Assembly (NCBI GenBank): GCA_037957365.1 | Contig: JARHVA010002371.1 | Coordinates: forward strand, 1,240,001 to 1,304,000 | DNA from: Torreya grandis | Lineage: Eukaryota; Streptophyta; Pinopsida; Cupressales; Taxaceae | DNA length: 64,000 nt | Direction of reading: 5' to 3' | Shown here: positions 1-9,800 of the stretch, one piece after another | Layout: each line of letters opens with the position of its first letter | Position numbering within the stretch: position 1 is the first letter of the stretch | The notes under the pieces: generated by a model | Database searches by the model: none | What the model was told of the DNA's origin: nothing | What the model saw: only the letters and a program-made list of their open reading frames with translations | Made by a program: the position numbers and the translations under genes

Positions 1-705
1 TGTGTGGTTACACTAACATCTATAGGTATGTGCTATCCTTTTCCTAGATAAGTATGGAAGGAATCAAATAAAAACATTTAATAACATGTGAATAACTTAC
101 ATAATTCATGAATATTCTTTAAATAATTTCTTTAACAAGTCTTTCTTCATTGATCAAGTTTACACAATCAACTACCAACACACATACACAAAAAATAGGG
201 TCTATATACACCTTTTCTTCAATACCAAAGACTTATATTTTTATTTATTGAAAAATAAATACTTAAAAAACTCCCATAATTATTATACATGTAAAACCAA
301 CTTTTTTATGTCCTATAACTTCTCTAACTATCCTTTGGGACCTTCCAATGATCACTAAAGAGCTAGTTAGGAAATAAGAATTCATACAAAGTTGATATTC
401 CATAAAATCATGAGTTTGGAACCATTATATGGATTCATGGAGTATTTAAGAGGAAATTAAAACATTAATATACCTTTAAAGTTCTTTCACATACCTCTGA
501 AATACCAATTCTAAGGAAAACCATTCAATTTTTCAAAAAATAAGTTTTGGCGAGAAAGTGCAAATATGAATTTTTGAGAAGTTAGCACTAAAAATAACAC
601 CTATAAAATAAATATAAGGATTATATAAGCATATTAATACATAATATAACATAATAAAAACAAATTTTTAAAAGAAAACTATCCTAGAAGTGATGTTCCT
701 GTATC
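1..705 (-). repeat. 3' LTR of element A (partial)
   Basis: This aligns along its length with the outer part of the 5' LTR at about 4010-4733, for example the shared stretches around 300-420 and 4320-4440. The minus-strand start TGATAC at 705 matches the TGATGT start of the 5' copy at 4733. About 600 bp of the LTR lie left of the window. Confidence 0.88.
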
Positions 706-1014
706 ATACTCCTAGGGGAAAGAGAAAAAGAACTCAGGGACTGTTATCCATGAGTGTTTTCAGAGTAATCACATTATTTTAAATGTAATGTTCAGTAATA
801 CATGTATCATATTCAATTTTTTTGTGTTTCAATTTGACCAAATACTTTAAATATTGCTTGTCTCTAGTCTGGTTGATCACTTGCTTGTCTAGAATGCATT
901 TTAATTCCTCTGATTTGGCTTGAGGCAACTATGTTGCCTAATCTAAACTTTTTTTAGTTGTTATTTATATTATGTATCCAAATTTTACTCCTTATTTTTA
1001 ATGGTACATTTTTT

Positions 1015-1530
1015 CAACATTAAATATTGGTGATATGCCTACACTACTAACTAATTCTAACTCATAGGCATTGTTAGAAAACTTTCTAAGTACCTTACAA
1101 GGACCAATTTTCTTCATCTTCAACTTATTATACTCACCTTTTGGAAACCTCTCCTTCCTAAGATGATTAAAAACCCAATATAAAATATAAAAACTAACCC
1201 CTCTTCTACTTACATCTACTTTCTTCTTTTACTTTTTTGCACTAGCCTCTAGATGCATCTTTACCTATTGATGTACCTCCTTCATAGCCACTACAAATTC
1301 TTCACTCACCTTCCTTGTTAGGCACCAAAACTATAAGCATTACATAAGGACTAAGACTTTATTTGATTAGTCCTTTGTATAGAATATATTTCACTTGTTT
1401 CTTGATCTCTACATTTTTTATGGGTCATATTGTAGGCTTCCTTATTAGGCAATCTTGCTCTAGGAACAAAGTCTATATGATGAGTGATGTTCCTCATAGG
1501 TGGAAATGTACTTGGAAGCTCATCAACTAA
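1015..1530 (-). pseudogene. Element A pol relic: RT N-terminus joined directly to integrase C-terminus
   Basis: Reading the minus strand from about 1530 down, the translation gives the RT entry region (IDFVPRARLPNKEAYNM, then KGLI and SLSPYVMLIVLVPNKEGE, with a stop where E is usual). At about 1295 the frame shifts and the sequence becomes the integrase C-terminal segment (EEFVVAMKEVHQ, then [35 protein letters not shown]). In intact gypsy elements about 2.3 kb of RT, RNase H and integrase core lies between these points, and all of it is missing. The RT catalytic YxDD, RNase H and integrase DDE core are therefore absent. This is the expected outcome of an internal deletion in an old copy. Confidence 0.85.
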
Positions 1531-1592
1531 AATTTATATGTACTCCTCTAACATGTATTATATTTCTTAAGTCAATTCATATATCATGGTGG

Positions 1593-2070
1593 CTACATAA
1601 AATTCCTAGGCTTGACTACCAATATAAATCCTAACTCCTCTTCATTAATGACACTTAGAAACTCTTTACCACTTAACAACATCACATTTGAACCAACTTG
1701 TTGGTCATTATCTTCATCCTTCATAGGCAACAAGGTATGACTAACTCCATCTTTGACTAAGGTGTACACATTCCTTCTACCATCATGAGTGGTTCTCCTA
1801 TCATATTTCCAAGGTCTCCCAAGAAGCACATGATAAACATCCATGGGGATTATGTCACAAAGGACCTTGTCCTTGTACCTTCCAACTTGAAATTCCACCC
1901 AACTTTTCTTATTTAAAAAAACTTGTTGACCTTTTTTCAACCATGAGACCTTGTATGGTATGGGGTGAGGCAACTTCTTCAATCAAATTTAACTAACCAT
2001 TTTAGTAAAAACTATATTATTTGTACTTCTTGAATTTATGACCATTTTACAACATTTACCTTAGCATTTT
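1593..2070 (-). pseudogene. Element A retropepsin-like protease relic
   Basis: A 129-residue open stretch (1982 to 1593) carries the C-terminal half of a gypsy aspartic protease: CDIIPMDVYHVLLGRPWKYD followed by RRTTHDGRRNVYTL, the family-typical flap and hydrophobic-hydrophobic-Gly segment. The catalytic loop lies just upstream in the same strand, at 2028-2036, where the expected D-S-G reads N-S-R, followed by STNNIVF. Both changes (Asp to Asn, Gly to Arg) are single G-to-A changes on the coding strand. A stop separates the loop from the downstream open stretch. The enzyme would have matured the Gag-Pol polyprotein; it cannot be active with this loop. Confidence 0.85.
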
Positions 2071-3371
2071 CAAGAATTCCTAAAAAGAGTTTTCCTTTGT
2101 GGTGGCTCATTCTCCTTGGGTGTCTTGATCATCATTCTCCTCATTCTCAATGATTCTCCTAACTTAGGTTCCTCCATAAGTAATGGAGAAGAAACACTCT
2201 CCTCCTTAACTCCTTGTGTAATTTGATTTCTTTCTTCAATTCTAGGACTCCCTACTGGCTAATTTTTTGGACACTCACATGATGTATGTCCATAACATTT
2301 GTTGCATTTGAAACACCTTCATATAAAACTGCCTTATCCTTTACCCCTTGATGCATATCCACCCCTAAAATAAGGCCTTCTACCTCTAAATCCTCCTCTT
2401 AAACTAGATGGATGTTCATGTGAGGTACTAGACTTTCCTTGGCTTATTTGTGAATATCCTCTACATCCTTTTTGACCCCTACCTCTAAAACTTTTGTCTC
2501 TACCTCTATTTTATTGAATTTATTTCCTATTAATTTTATCTTCAGCTTTCAACACCAACTAGTAGCATTCTTCTAGTGTCTTTGGACTAGTAAGAGTTAA
2601 CTCATCCTACAAGTTGTATCTCAAACCATTAAGATACCTATCCACCTTTTTATTTTCATCTTCCATATGACCTGATCTAATGCTCAGTTTGTAAAACTCT
2701 TCACTATACTCTCTTATCACCATCTCTTTTTATTTCAAGTTTTGAAGTTTCTTGTACAAATTGGTAATGTAGTCACTAGGAAAGAAATTTCTCTTCAATT
2801 TTTCAACCATCTTATTCCAAGACCTGATATTGGATTTTCCTTTCTTTCATCTCTCATCTTTTATGTAATCCTACCATAGGGATACATGGCCCTTCAGCAT
2901 GGTTTGAGAAAAATTGACCTATTACTCTTCTGGTACATCTTCAAAATCAAAGTACTTATCCAACTCTCCTATAAAATCAAGGAGTTCTTATCCACTAAGG
3001 ATACTTACATATATTGGAAGATATATTTTGGGATTATATCCCTACCCTTTCACCACCTTTATCAATCTCTCAAATTTTTACCCTTCAGTTTCTCTCTCTC
3101 CTTCATCTTTCAATTATGGTGCATGTGGTTCTTCTTCCTCTTGGTCACTCAAATCACCGGTGACTACTCCCCTTGTCTAATTAGCCTTAACTATTGTGAT
3201 TCTATAATAAAATTTAAATTTGAGGTTCCTCAACTCTTGTAATATTGCATCTCCCATCTGTATAGTTGTTACCTTCTCACCTACTACATTCTTCTTTGAT
3301 GGCATATTTTCTTCTGTTAGATAATTTGTCAAACAACTTATGGCTTCTCTTCCTCTTAGATAATACATCAT
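2071..3371 (-). pseudogene. Element A gag relic with zinc knuckle
   Basis: The minus strand from the ATG region at 3371 or 3302 carries a degenerate capsid-nucleocapsid gene. Recognisable parts are the capsid stretch around 2560-2760 (REYSEEFYKLSIRSGHMEDE, then VDRYLNGLRYNL and LTLTSPKTLEECY), an Arg/Gly-rich linker (RGRDKSFRGRGQKG, about 2460-2500) and a zinc knuckle at about 2270-2320 reading CFKCNKCYGHTSCECP. The knuckle has CX2C then H after five rather than the canonical four residues. Several in-frame stops interrupt the gene. It precedes the protease in normal gypsy order. Confidence 0.8.
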
Positions 3372-3400
3372 TATCCACTTAATTATAGGTGTATTATTTT

Positions 3401-3413
3401 GGCTCTAATACCA
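3401..3413 (-). promoter_or_regulatory. Element A primer binding site (tRNA-iMet type)
   Basis: The minus strand reads TGGTATTAGAGCC, one C-to-T change from the classic initiator-Met primer site TGGTATCAGAGCC. It sits a few bases inside the inner edge of the 5' LTR, which fixes the element's orientation as minus. Confidence 0.92.
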
Positions 3414-3416
3414 AAA

Positions 3417-4733
3417 TAATCTAGAGTAACTTTCCAAAAAGTCTCAACCCTGCAAAGTGTACACACTTGTCTCAACCTTAAAGGCTTTCATGTAGCCTTT
3501 TTTGGGGGTTTTCCTGATTGTAAGAATGATCAAGGATTATTTTTCAGAAACTAAATCCATTTTATAACACCCTATATCAATTTTTATCTCTCCACAAGTC
3601 ATGTTGATCTAAAACCACACTTAGATCATTTTTCTAGCCCTTATCTTCTTCACATTAGGTATCTCTAAGGCCTAATTTCACACAATCCACTATATACATA
3701 CACCAAATATTTGTATAGGCATGAAAATATTCAAATCTCTTATAACAACTTAAACACTAATTTATCTCAAATTTTTGTATAATTTGGTTGGTTACAACTC
3801 TTAGAAATGGGTTTTTAGTCTTAAAACCCTAACTTAGGGTTCTTCTATTTTGTACAAACCTGAGAGAGATTATTTTGAGGTTTTAAATTCTATAAAGGAT
3901 TTAAATGATATATTAAGTGTGTTTTGCCTCTTTTCAACCCTTTCTCAACTTCTCAAATCATCAGATAATCCCCTCAACACCTATGCTACACTTTTTAATA
4001 AAGGTTTGTGTTTGACTGCATGTGGTTATACTAACATCTACACATCTGTCCTATCCTTCTCCAAAATAAGTATGTAAATAATCAATTAAAAGAATTTAAT
4101 AACATGTAAATCACTTACTTAATTCACTAGGAGTCTAAAAACAAGTCTATTTTTATTTATCAAGTTTACATAGTCAACTGTCAATACACATACACAAAAA
4201 ATAGGGTATGTATGCACATTTTATTTAATACCAGGGCATTTTATTGTTATTTATTGAAAAATAGAGATTTAAAAAACTCCCATAAACCATTATACACGAA
4301 AAACCAACATTTTTAAAAATCCTATAACTTCTCTAACTACCCTTTGGGACCTTCTAATGATCACTAAAGATCTAGTTAGGAAATAAGAACTCATACAAAG
4401 TTGATATTCCATACAATAATGAGTTTAGACCCATGATATGTATTCATGGAGTATTTAAGATGAAATTTCAACATTATTATACCTTAAAAATTTCTTTCAC
4501 ATATATATTCAATACCTATTATAAGCAAACACATTCAAATTTTTAAAAATTGAGTTTTGATGAGAAAGTGTAAATTTGAATTTTTGAGAAGCTAGCACTA
4601 AAACTAACAACTAGAATTGAAATATAAGGATTTTATAAGCATAATAAGATATCATATACCATCATAAATCCAAAATTCAACAATAAAACCAAATTTTGAA
4701 AAGAAAACTATCCAAGAATTGATGGCATACATC
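3417..4733 (-). repeat. 5' LTR of element A
   Basis: The LTR is about 1.3 kb. The outer end (4733) begins TGATGTATGCC on the minus strand; the inner end lies a few bases before the primer site and is uncertain by a few bases because the terminal CA appears mutated. The outer 720 bp is duplicated at 1-705. Immediately beyond 4733 the sequence is RT of element B. Confidence 0.85.
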
Positions 4734-5500
4734 ATCTTATGTTGATTTTCTCTTTCAACTTCAATTTGATTATAGCCTAAATAACCATCTATCATCAAAA
4801 GCATTTTTGAACTCATAATTCTTGGAGAAATTGATCCATAATATGTAATGGATAGTTTTATTTGAGATAAGCCTAAATTAGATTAAAATCTATACCAGTC
4901 CTGATTTTTCCATTCTTTTTATGAATTGAAACTATGTTAGCAATCCAAGATGAATAATGAATTTAGAAAATGATTTGTGTATTCAACATTTTCTAATTTT
5001 TTACATAATTTTTACATGTTATTTTTGGGTTATACTATCTCTATTTTTATTTAAATGGTTTGAATTCTATTTTTAGAGGAATTGTGTGTTGCATTTCTTT
5101 TAGATGAAAAGATTTGAGATATTCATATGAATGTGCAATTATGTCAATGTATTTTTGGGTTAAACTAATGAATCTTCTCTTTTATTTTGGAATACAACAT
5201 TTACCAATATTTACTAGCCTAGGTTGATCTTTAGAACCAATTTTCACTTTCTCATAATCTATTAAATTGAGAGTATATTTTTGAAACTTATTATTGATAA
5301 ATATATCATGCTTATCAAAGAGTTCTTCTAGTGAGAATAAACATTTTAGAAATTTATTTAATTTTGACTTGATTATGCCTTATTCATCTTGTTTTTTAGC
5401 TATGCCTTCTTTTTTATTTTGATAAGAGGATACCCTATATAATAAATCACTACCTTCAAAGTATAAATTCCTAAATATAGCATCCCTATCAAGAAACGAA
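4734..5500 (-). pseudogene. Element B reverse transcriptase relic (N-terminal half)
   Basis: The minus strand gives a linker with LFSLEELFDKHDIF and KIGSKDQPRLVNIG, then HTIPLKIEFKPFK, SSWIANIVSIHKKNGKIRTG (finger region, about 4890-4960) and LMIDGYLGYNQIEVERENQH (about 4735-4800), which is the palm segment just before the F-x-T-P-W-G motif. The sequence ends abruptly at 4733 where the LTR of element A begins, so the catalytic YxDD is not in this window. Several stops and frameshifts are present. The linker before the RT is the one I associate with plant pol proteins whose RNase H comes first. Confidence 0.82.
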
Positions 5501-5529
5501 ATGATTTATTGATCATTATTGAAGACCTA

Positions 5530-6060
5530 CCAATTTTATGAATTATCCAGTACACTAGGTCAATACATAAGTTCATTTTTATACTTATCTTTATAAATTT
5601 TAGAATGTGGAATCAACAAGGAAGCTAATACAACAAGTGTATCTACTTTGGAATTAATATCTCTTGGAATGGCTTGAATGGAGAAAGCCTCAAAAGCTTC
5701 TATATTATCCCAAAATTTATTCCTATAATGTTTCAAATGATCATTTTTTATCTGATACTGGTATTTTATTTATTTTACAATCAATTCTACATCACTCAAG
5801 ACTTTAATTTTTTTGATTCCCATTTCTTTTATAATCTGTAGTCCCAATAAGAGTGTTTCATATTCTATTGTGTCATTAGTGCACTTAAACTATAATTTGT
5901 AATAAAAGGGAAAAACTTATCTAATTGGGGATATCAAGATAATTCTTACACCAAATCCTATTGAAAAAAAATTCCATCAAATTCTACCATCTAGATGTCA
6001 TTGGGATCAATTTCTATGATTTATGGCATATCTGTCTTTTTTTGACTCAATAAATAGTTG
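5530..6060 (-). pseudogene. Element B RNase H relic, located upstream of RT
   Basis: The minus strand reads VEFDGIFF, then VRIILISPIR, FKCTNDTIEYETLLLGLQII, LSDVELIVKQIKYQYQIKND, FEAFSIQAIPRDINSKVDTL. These are the successive motifs of the plant or archaeal-type RNase H family (strand 1 with the D, the TNN-x-AEYEAL helix, the GDSELVV strand, and the final PRxxNxxAD helix). The second catalytic Asp (GDSE) reads SDVE, so an acidic residue is kept, and the last Asp of the ADxLA motif is V-D-T-L. The domain lies between protease and RT, not after RT. It would degrade the RNA of the RNA-DNA hybrid. Confidence 0.82.
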
Positions 6061-6195
6061 CCTAAACCTATGTCTTTGTACAATATATCTTCTATGGGAT
6101 CATCAAACTTTTATAGAGAATATTTTTTTTAGTTTTGGTTCAAGATGTTATTTCACTCCTTTGATTAGGATCATAACATGTGACAAGTCTAACTG

Positions 6196-6200
6196 AATAT
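6196..6200. repeat. Target site duplication AATAT, left copy (element F)
   Basis: AATAT directly precedes the TGTATACA start of the left LTR and is repeated at 12931-12935 after the right LTR. The flanks continue the protease to RNase H reading of element B. Confidence 0.9.
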
Positions 6201-7388
6201 TGTATACACATAATATTTTCAAATTTTATCAAATGCTGACACTTTACATCTTGAAAAAACCCATCGAGACTCAATCTCTTTGAGTGTATGCCCTAAGGGG
6301 TGCACTAGGAAAGGAGTGGGTAGATAATTGGTGCTTTGAAATATTATTGTCCCTTATTCCCACATTATTACCAATCCAACCAATCCCTAAAATCATTCCC
6401 TAAGCTATTACTCCTCACTTTCACACTCTTACAATCTTTTTCCTCTCTCCATTCCTCTTTTCCTCATCTTAGTAAATTTTTGTTAGTTGGTTGTACTAGG
6501 TTGACTGGGTTGACCTTATAAAATTTTGGGTGATTTTCATTTAGTATTTAGTTTGGCCTTTGGCCAACCAAACTTGGGACCTAGTGAATAATTATCTAGA
6601 ATTGTATAGGGTTGACTGGGTTGACCCTATCAACTGACATTTTTGAAAGGGTGTAGGGAAAGATTTACCTATATATGCAATATCATTTCATCATTATTTC
6701 AATATGCAATCAAAATTTATTATTTTCTCATGATTCTTTACAATTTGCTCTTCCACCATTCTACACGAGGAGTCTTAACTTAGGGATTATACTTGGAGAA
6801 TCTAGTCTTATGGATAAGTCTTGGATGTTTTCACCTTTCTTAGTGATCCTTACAAACCAAAATAACCTCTTTCAAAGCCCCTTTGGATAAGGGAGAGATT
6901 GAGTCTTGATGGGTTCACATTTAGGTAAGTATTCTCTAACTTTGCTCCTCTCTTTAGTAGATACAAGTAGCATAAGTATTGGCTTTGAATAATATTACTC
7001 CTCATATTCCATGTATTAGGGTCTTACTCATACTTAGCTTAATTGAGATTATCTTATACATGTTTTGATTATTTAATAACCCCTTACTTTTTTCCTCAAT
7101 ATTTGGTGAGCACTAGATTAGAATTACTTTTCTTGTCATTAGAATAGGTGAAAAATCAAAACCTAGGATCCCCTTAGGGTTATTGTATGATTGTGTTAGA
7201 CTAGAGGCTTTGAAACCCTCCTCATCATGGTGTATTTTGATAAGAGATCCCTTAATTGAGTCTATTAGATCCCCATATTGGTCATGAACCTACTTAACAA
7301 ATGTATTCCCAATCATAAGTTTAGGTATGCTCTACCTTCTCTGAGCTAGGATTGATTTATAGACATGATGGATTTTTTATTGTATACA
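6201..7388 (+). repeat. 5' LTR of element F
   Basis: 1188 bp, same length as the right copy. It starts and ends with TGTATACA. It contains two copies of a GGTTGACTGGGTTGACC-like motif (about 6499-6519 and 6609-6630), which recurs in the interior, and a TATA-like box at 6670-6677. Confidence 0.92.
6670..6677 (+). promoter_or_regulatory. Putative TATA box in element F 5' LTR
   Basis: TATATATG lies in the LTR middle and is conserved as TATATATA at 12213-12220 in the other LTR, whereas the surrounding sequence has diverged. Its placement suits an LTR polymerase II promoter. This is inferred from position and conservation. Confidence 0.45.
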
Positions 7389-7391
7389 TTC

Positions 7392-7409
7392 TGGTGAACT
7401 TGATGTGAA
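7392..7409 (+). promoter_or_regulatory. Element F primer-binding-site candidate
   Basis: TGGTGAACTTGATGTGAAC follows the LTR end by three bases. It resembles a decayed form of the TGGCGACTC...TGGGGA primer sites seen after Tat-type LTRs, followed here by ACTAACCCTTACA. The exact tRNA is not certain. Confidence 0.5.
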
Positions 7410-7464
7410 CTAACCCTTACAAGATTTATTCACTTATTTATTTATTTTATCATATATTTTTCAT

Positions 7465-7770
7465 ACTAGGTTGACTGCATCAACCCAACTCTAACTTATG
7501 TGTGCAAGTTTAACACACAGTCATATCCATATGACTATTCTTTTTACATAGGTTATTTTTTAGGTATAGGCTACTGGATCCACTCAGTTGACCCAATATA
7601 GTTTTATAGACTTTCAAACTTCTAGATTGGACTACTAGGTCAACCAATTTACCCTGTACATTTTCAAGCATCATGTTTAACATATTAGGTCTACCCAATT
7701 GACCCTGTACATTTTAGGCACTCAGCAACAAGCTTTTGCAAAGCTAGATTAACCCAATCAACCCTATTAG
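7465..7770 (+). repeat. Array of GGTTGACC-type motifs, spacing near 57 bp
   Basis: Copies such as TAGGTTGACTGCATCAACCC (7468), CAGTTGACCCAATATAG (about 7577), TAGGTCAACCAATTTACCC (about 7633), TAGGTCTACCCAATTGACCC (about 7685) and GATTAACCCAATCAACCC (about 7745) recur roughly every 55-60 bp, several followed by TGTACATTTT. Further copies stand at about 7912-7940, 8845-8870, 8895-8918 and 8931-8955 and twice in each LTR. The motif is a quasi-palindrome of GGTTGACC and GGTCAACC halves. Confidence 0.7.
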
Positions 7771-8341
7771 GATAATTTTCAAGAATTTATCAAGGTTATT
7801 TGACATCATCTCACTTCTTTACATATTCAAACCCACCAAGGTTCATTTATATTCTTTCTCTCTTATAGTCTTTTCTTTTCATAATTTATAGTATTAAAAA
7901 TTGCCTTGTATAGTTAACTAGATTGACCTTATCAACCTAGTTCTATTTTTTTGTGTTGTTTAGATAAATGGATCAAATATAATGACCTTATTCATTTATA
8001 GACTTTGATTTTGTAGTATAAAAGTGACACTATTGACCCTATTATATATTATGTACATACACTATTGACTATATAGACAATGTACCATGTTTCAAAGTTA
8101 TAATTAACCTCTATATGCTAGTAATTAGCTCACACTTTCATTTCTTGTTGCCTACATACTTAGAATAAAACACATAGCCTAATTAGGTGGTTTTCAATTT
8201 ACCATTTAGTTTCACTATTTTCTATTTTATGCACACATGACCAAATCACAAAATCTTAAACAAGTACCTTAATAATTATCTACCCAAGGCCAACCTACTT
8301 AGATTTCATCACCAAAGGGGATATTGACTTGGTTTTCTAGC

Positions 8342-8440
8342 CAAGTATAAACATGTGGTTAATGGTATATTCTAGATAAGCACCCCACACCCTTATCACT
8401 ATGGTGTGTCAAGTGAGTGGGTAGGCCCCAATACCAAGCC
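8342..8440 (+). promoter_or_regulatory. Leader block conserved between elements F and C
   Basis: This segment, with ACACCCTTATCACTATGGTG and GTAGGCCCCAATACCAAGCC, matches the reverse complement of 57393-57490 in the leader of element C. In both elements it lies on the sense strand between the primer site and the start of gag or its equivalent. Conservation of an untranslated block in two otherwise divergent elements suggests a cis-acting RNA or DNA function, which is an inference. Confidence 0.75.
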
Positions 8441-9132
8441 TATACCATTACCAATACAACTCCCTTTCAGCGCAGACATCTTGAAACCATCCATAGATCA
8501 CTTTTTAGTTCCTTACATATAACTAACTTTCTATCACATTTAAAACTATATTCTAATAATCTAATAAAATTTAGTTTGACCATCTAGTTAGCTTTTAATT
8601 TTCAAGTTGATTGTTCACTCTTTACTCAATTGTATTTTGTATTACAAAAAATTAGATTAGCTAGCATTGGTGTAAGGTTTTGTGTTGTGTGCCTCAATTA
8701 GATCAACTTCATTGATATAATTGATTATTTTTTCCCTTTAATTATTACTTTTCTAAATACTTGTAAATTTATTCTTGTTTCAGTGCATAGTCATTTTAGT
8801 CGACATAGTCTTTTATAAACTTTTTGATTTTCCCTATCTATTATACTAGGTCAACCTAGTCGACCTTATACACTTTTTCAACCTTTGTTTATTGTGCTAG
8901 GTTGACCCAATCGACATAGACCTTATATGTTAGGTGGATCTAATTGACCCTGTACTATTTTTTACCTTCCCTATTTGTCGATCTAGTTCTCTATCTTTCC
9001 TTGTTAACATTTTGTTCATTTATTTCCAGTCATCATCATGTCCGCTATCAAAATCTTCTTGGATAAATTGAATCCATTTAGACACTATATGGGGTTCTCT
9101 TTACCTATATTTTCTTCCTCTTTTTAGATTAT

Positions 9133-9276
9133 GGGGCATATTATGATGCCCATTGATATATTTCTCTAGCCTTTAGGGCATCTTATGATTCCCACCATAT
9201 ATCATTTCCAACTCTAAGGCATCTTATGATGCCCATACCTACATCCACTTACCTTTGGGGCATCTTGTGATGCTCA
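9133..9276 (+). repeat. Four-copy 42-bp tandem repeat
   Basis: The core GGGCATCTTATGATGCCCA recurs at about 9133, 9175, 9216 and 9257, a spacing of 41-42 bp. The core is itself an imperfect palindrome (GGGCATC...GATGCCC). Confidence 0.85.
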
Positions 9277-9474
9277 CTCTTATTCTACCTAGCATGCTAC
9301 CAAATTAATTTAACTCCAAGAAACATTCTAACACACCTAATCTTGTATCTCACATGTTCATCCTTGATATAGATATTAGTTTAGGATCATTCCCTTCTTT
9401 TAGGTTACTTACATATATATCTCCCTCTATATTAGTTTTCTCTTGTTATAAACCTTTATGCCTTCATTTTTAGT

Positions 9475-9800
9475 CTTTTGGTTTCCCCTTTTTCTCATGA
9501 GTTGCATTGTAAAACCATGGATAAGACCCAATCTTTCTCATGATGTATCATAGTCTTATTTATTTTCATACTCTTTTTACACACTTTTTGACACCCCTTG
9601 GGTTTCTTATTTTATGAGTTGCATTGTAAAACCATGGATAGGACCTAGTCTTCTTCACAAAATACCATTTTTTTTCCTTTTTCTAATTTATTTTTCCAAT
9701 GCTTTGTGGCATCCCTTGGGTTTATATTTTATGAGTTGTAGTGTAAGACCATGAATAGGACCTGAATTTCCTCATAAAATTACCATCTTGTCATTTCTTT
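9475..9800 (+). repeat. Three-copy 117-bp tandem repeat
   Basis: ATGAGTTGCATTGTAAAACC begins at 9497, 9614 and (as ATGAGTTGTAGTGTAAGACC) 9731, an exact 117-bp period. Each copy continues with CATGGATAGGACC and is preceded by CCCTTGGGTTT. Confidence 0.88.

Larger units (their letters stand above)
1..4733 (-). mobile_element. Element A: Ty3/gypsy LTR retrotransposon, internally deleted, 3' LTR truncated by window edge
   Basis: The blocks at 1-705 and about 4010-4733 are clearly homologous and are the two LTRs. On the minus strand the LTR starts TGATACAGGAACATCA (3' copy) or TGATGTATGCCATCA (5' copy). A tRNA-iMet-type primer site lies directly inside the 5' LTR at 3401-3413. The interior is only about 2.7 kb and holds gag, protease, the first part of RT and the last part of integrase, all on the minus strand. 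The primer type and integrase tail fit a chromovirus-like gypsy lineage, which is an inference. The 5' LTR end abuts RT-coding sequence of another element (B), so A is nested in B. The far target duplication lies outside the window. Confidence 0.9.

Noticed and set aside
2886..3242. 118-residue plus-strand open frame with hydrophobic stretches
   Set aside because: It is the complement of the element A gag N-terminal region and has no family likeness.
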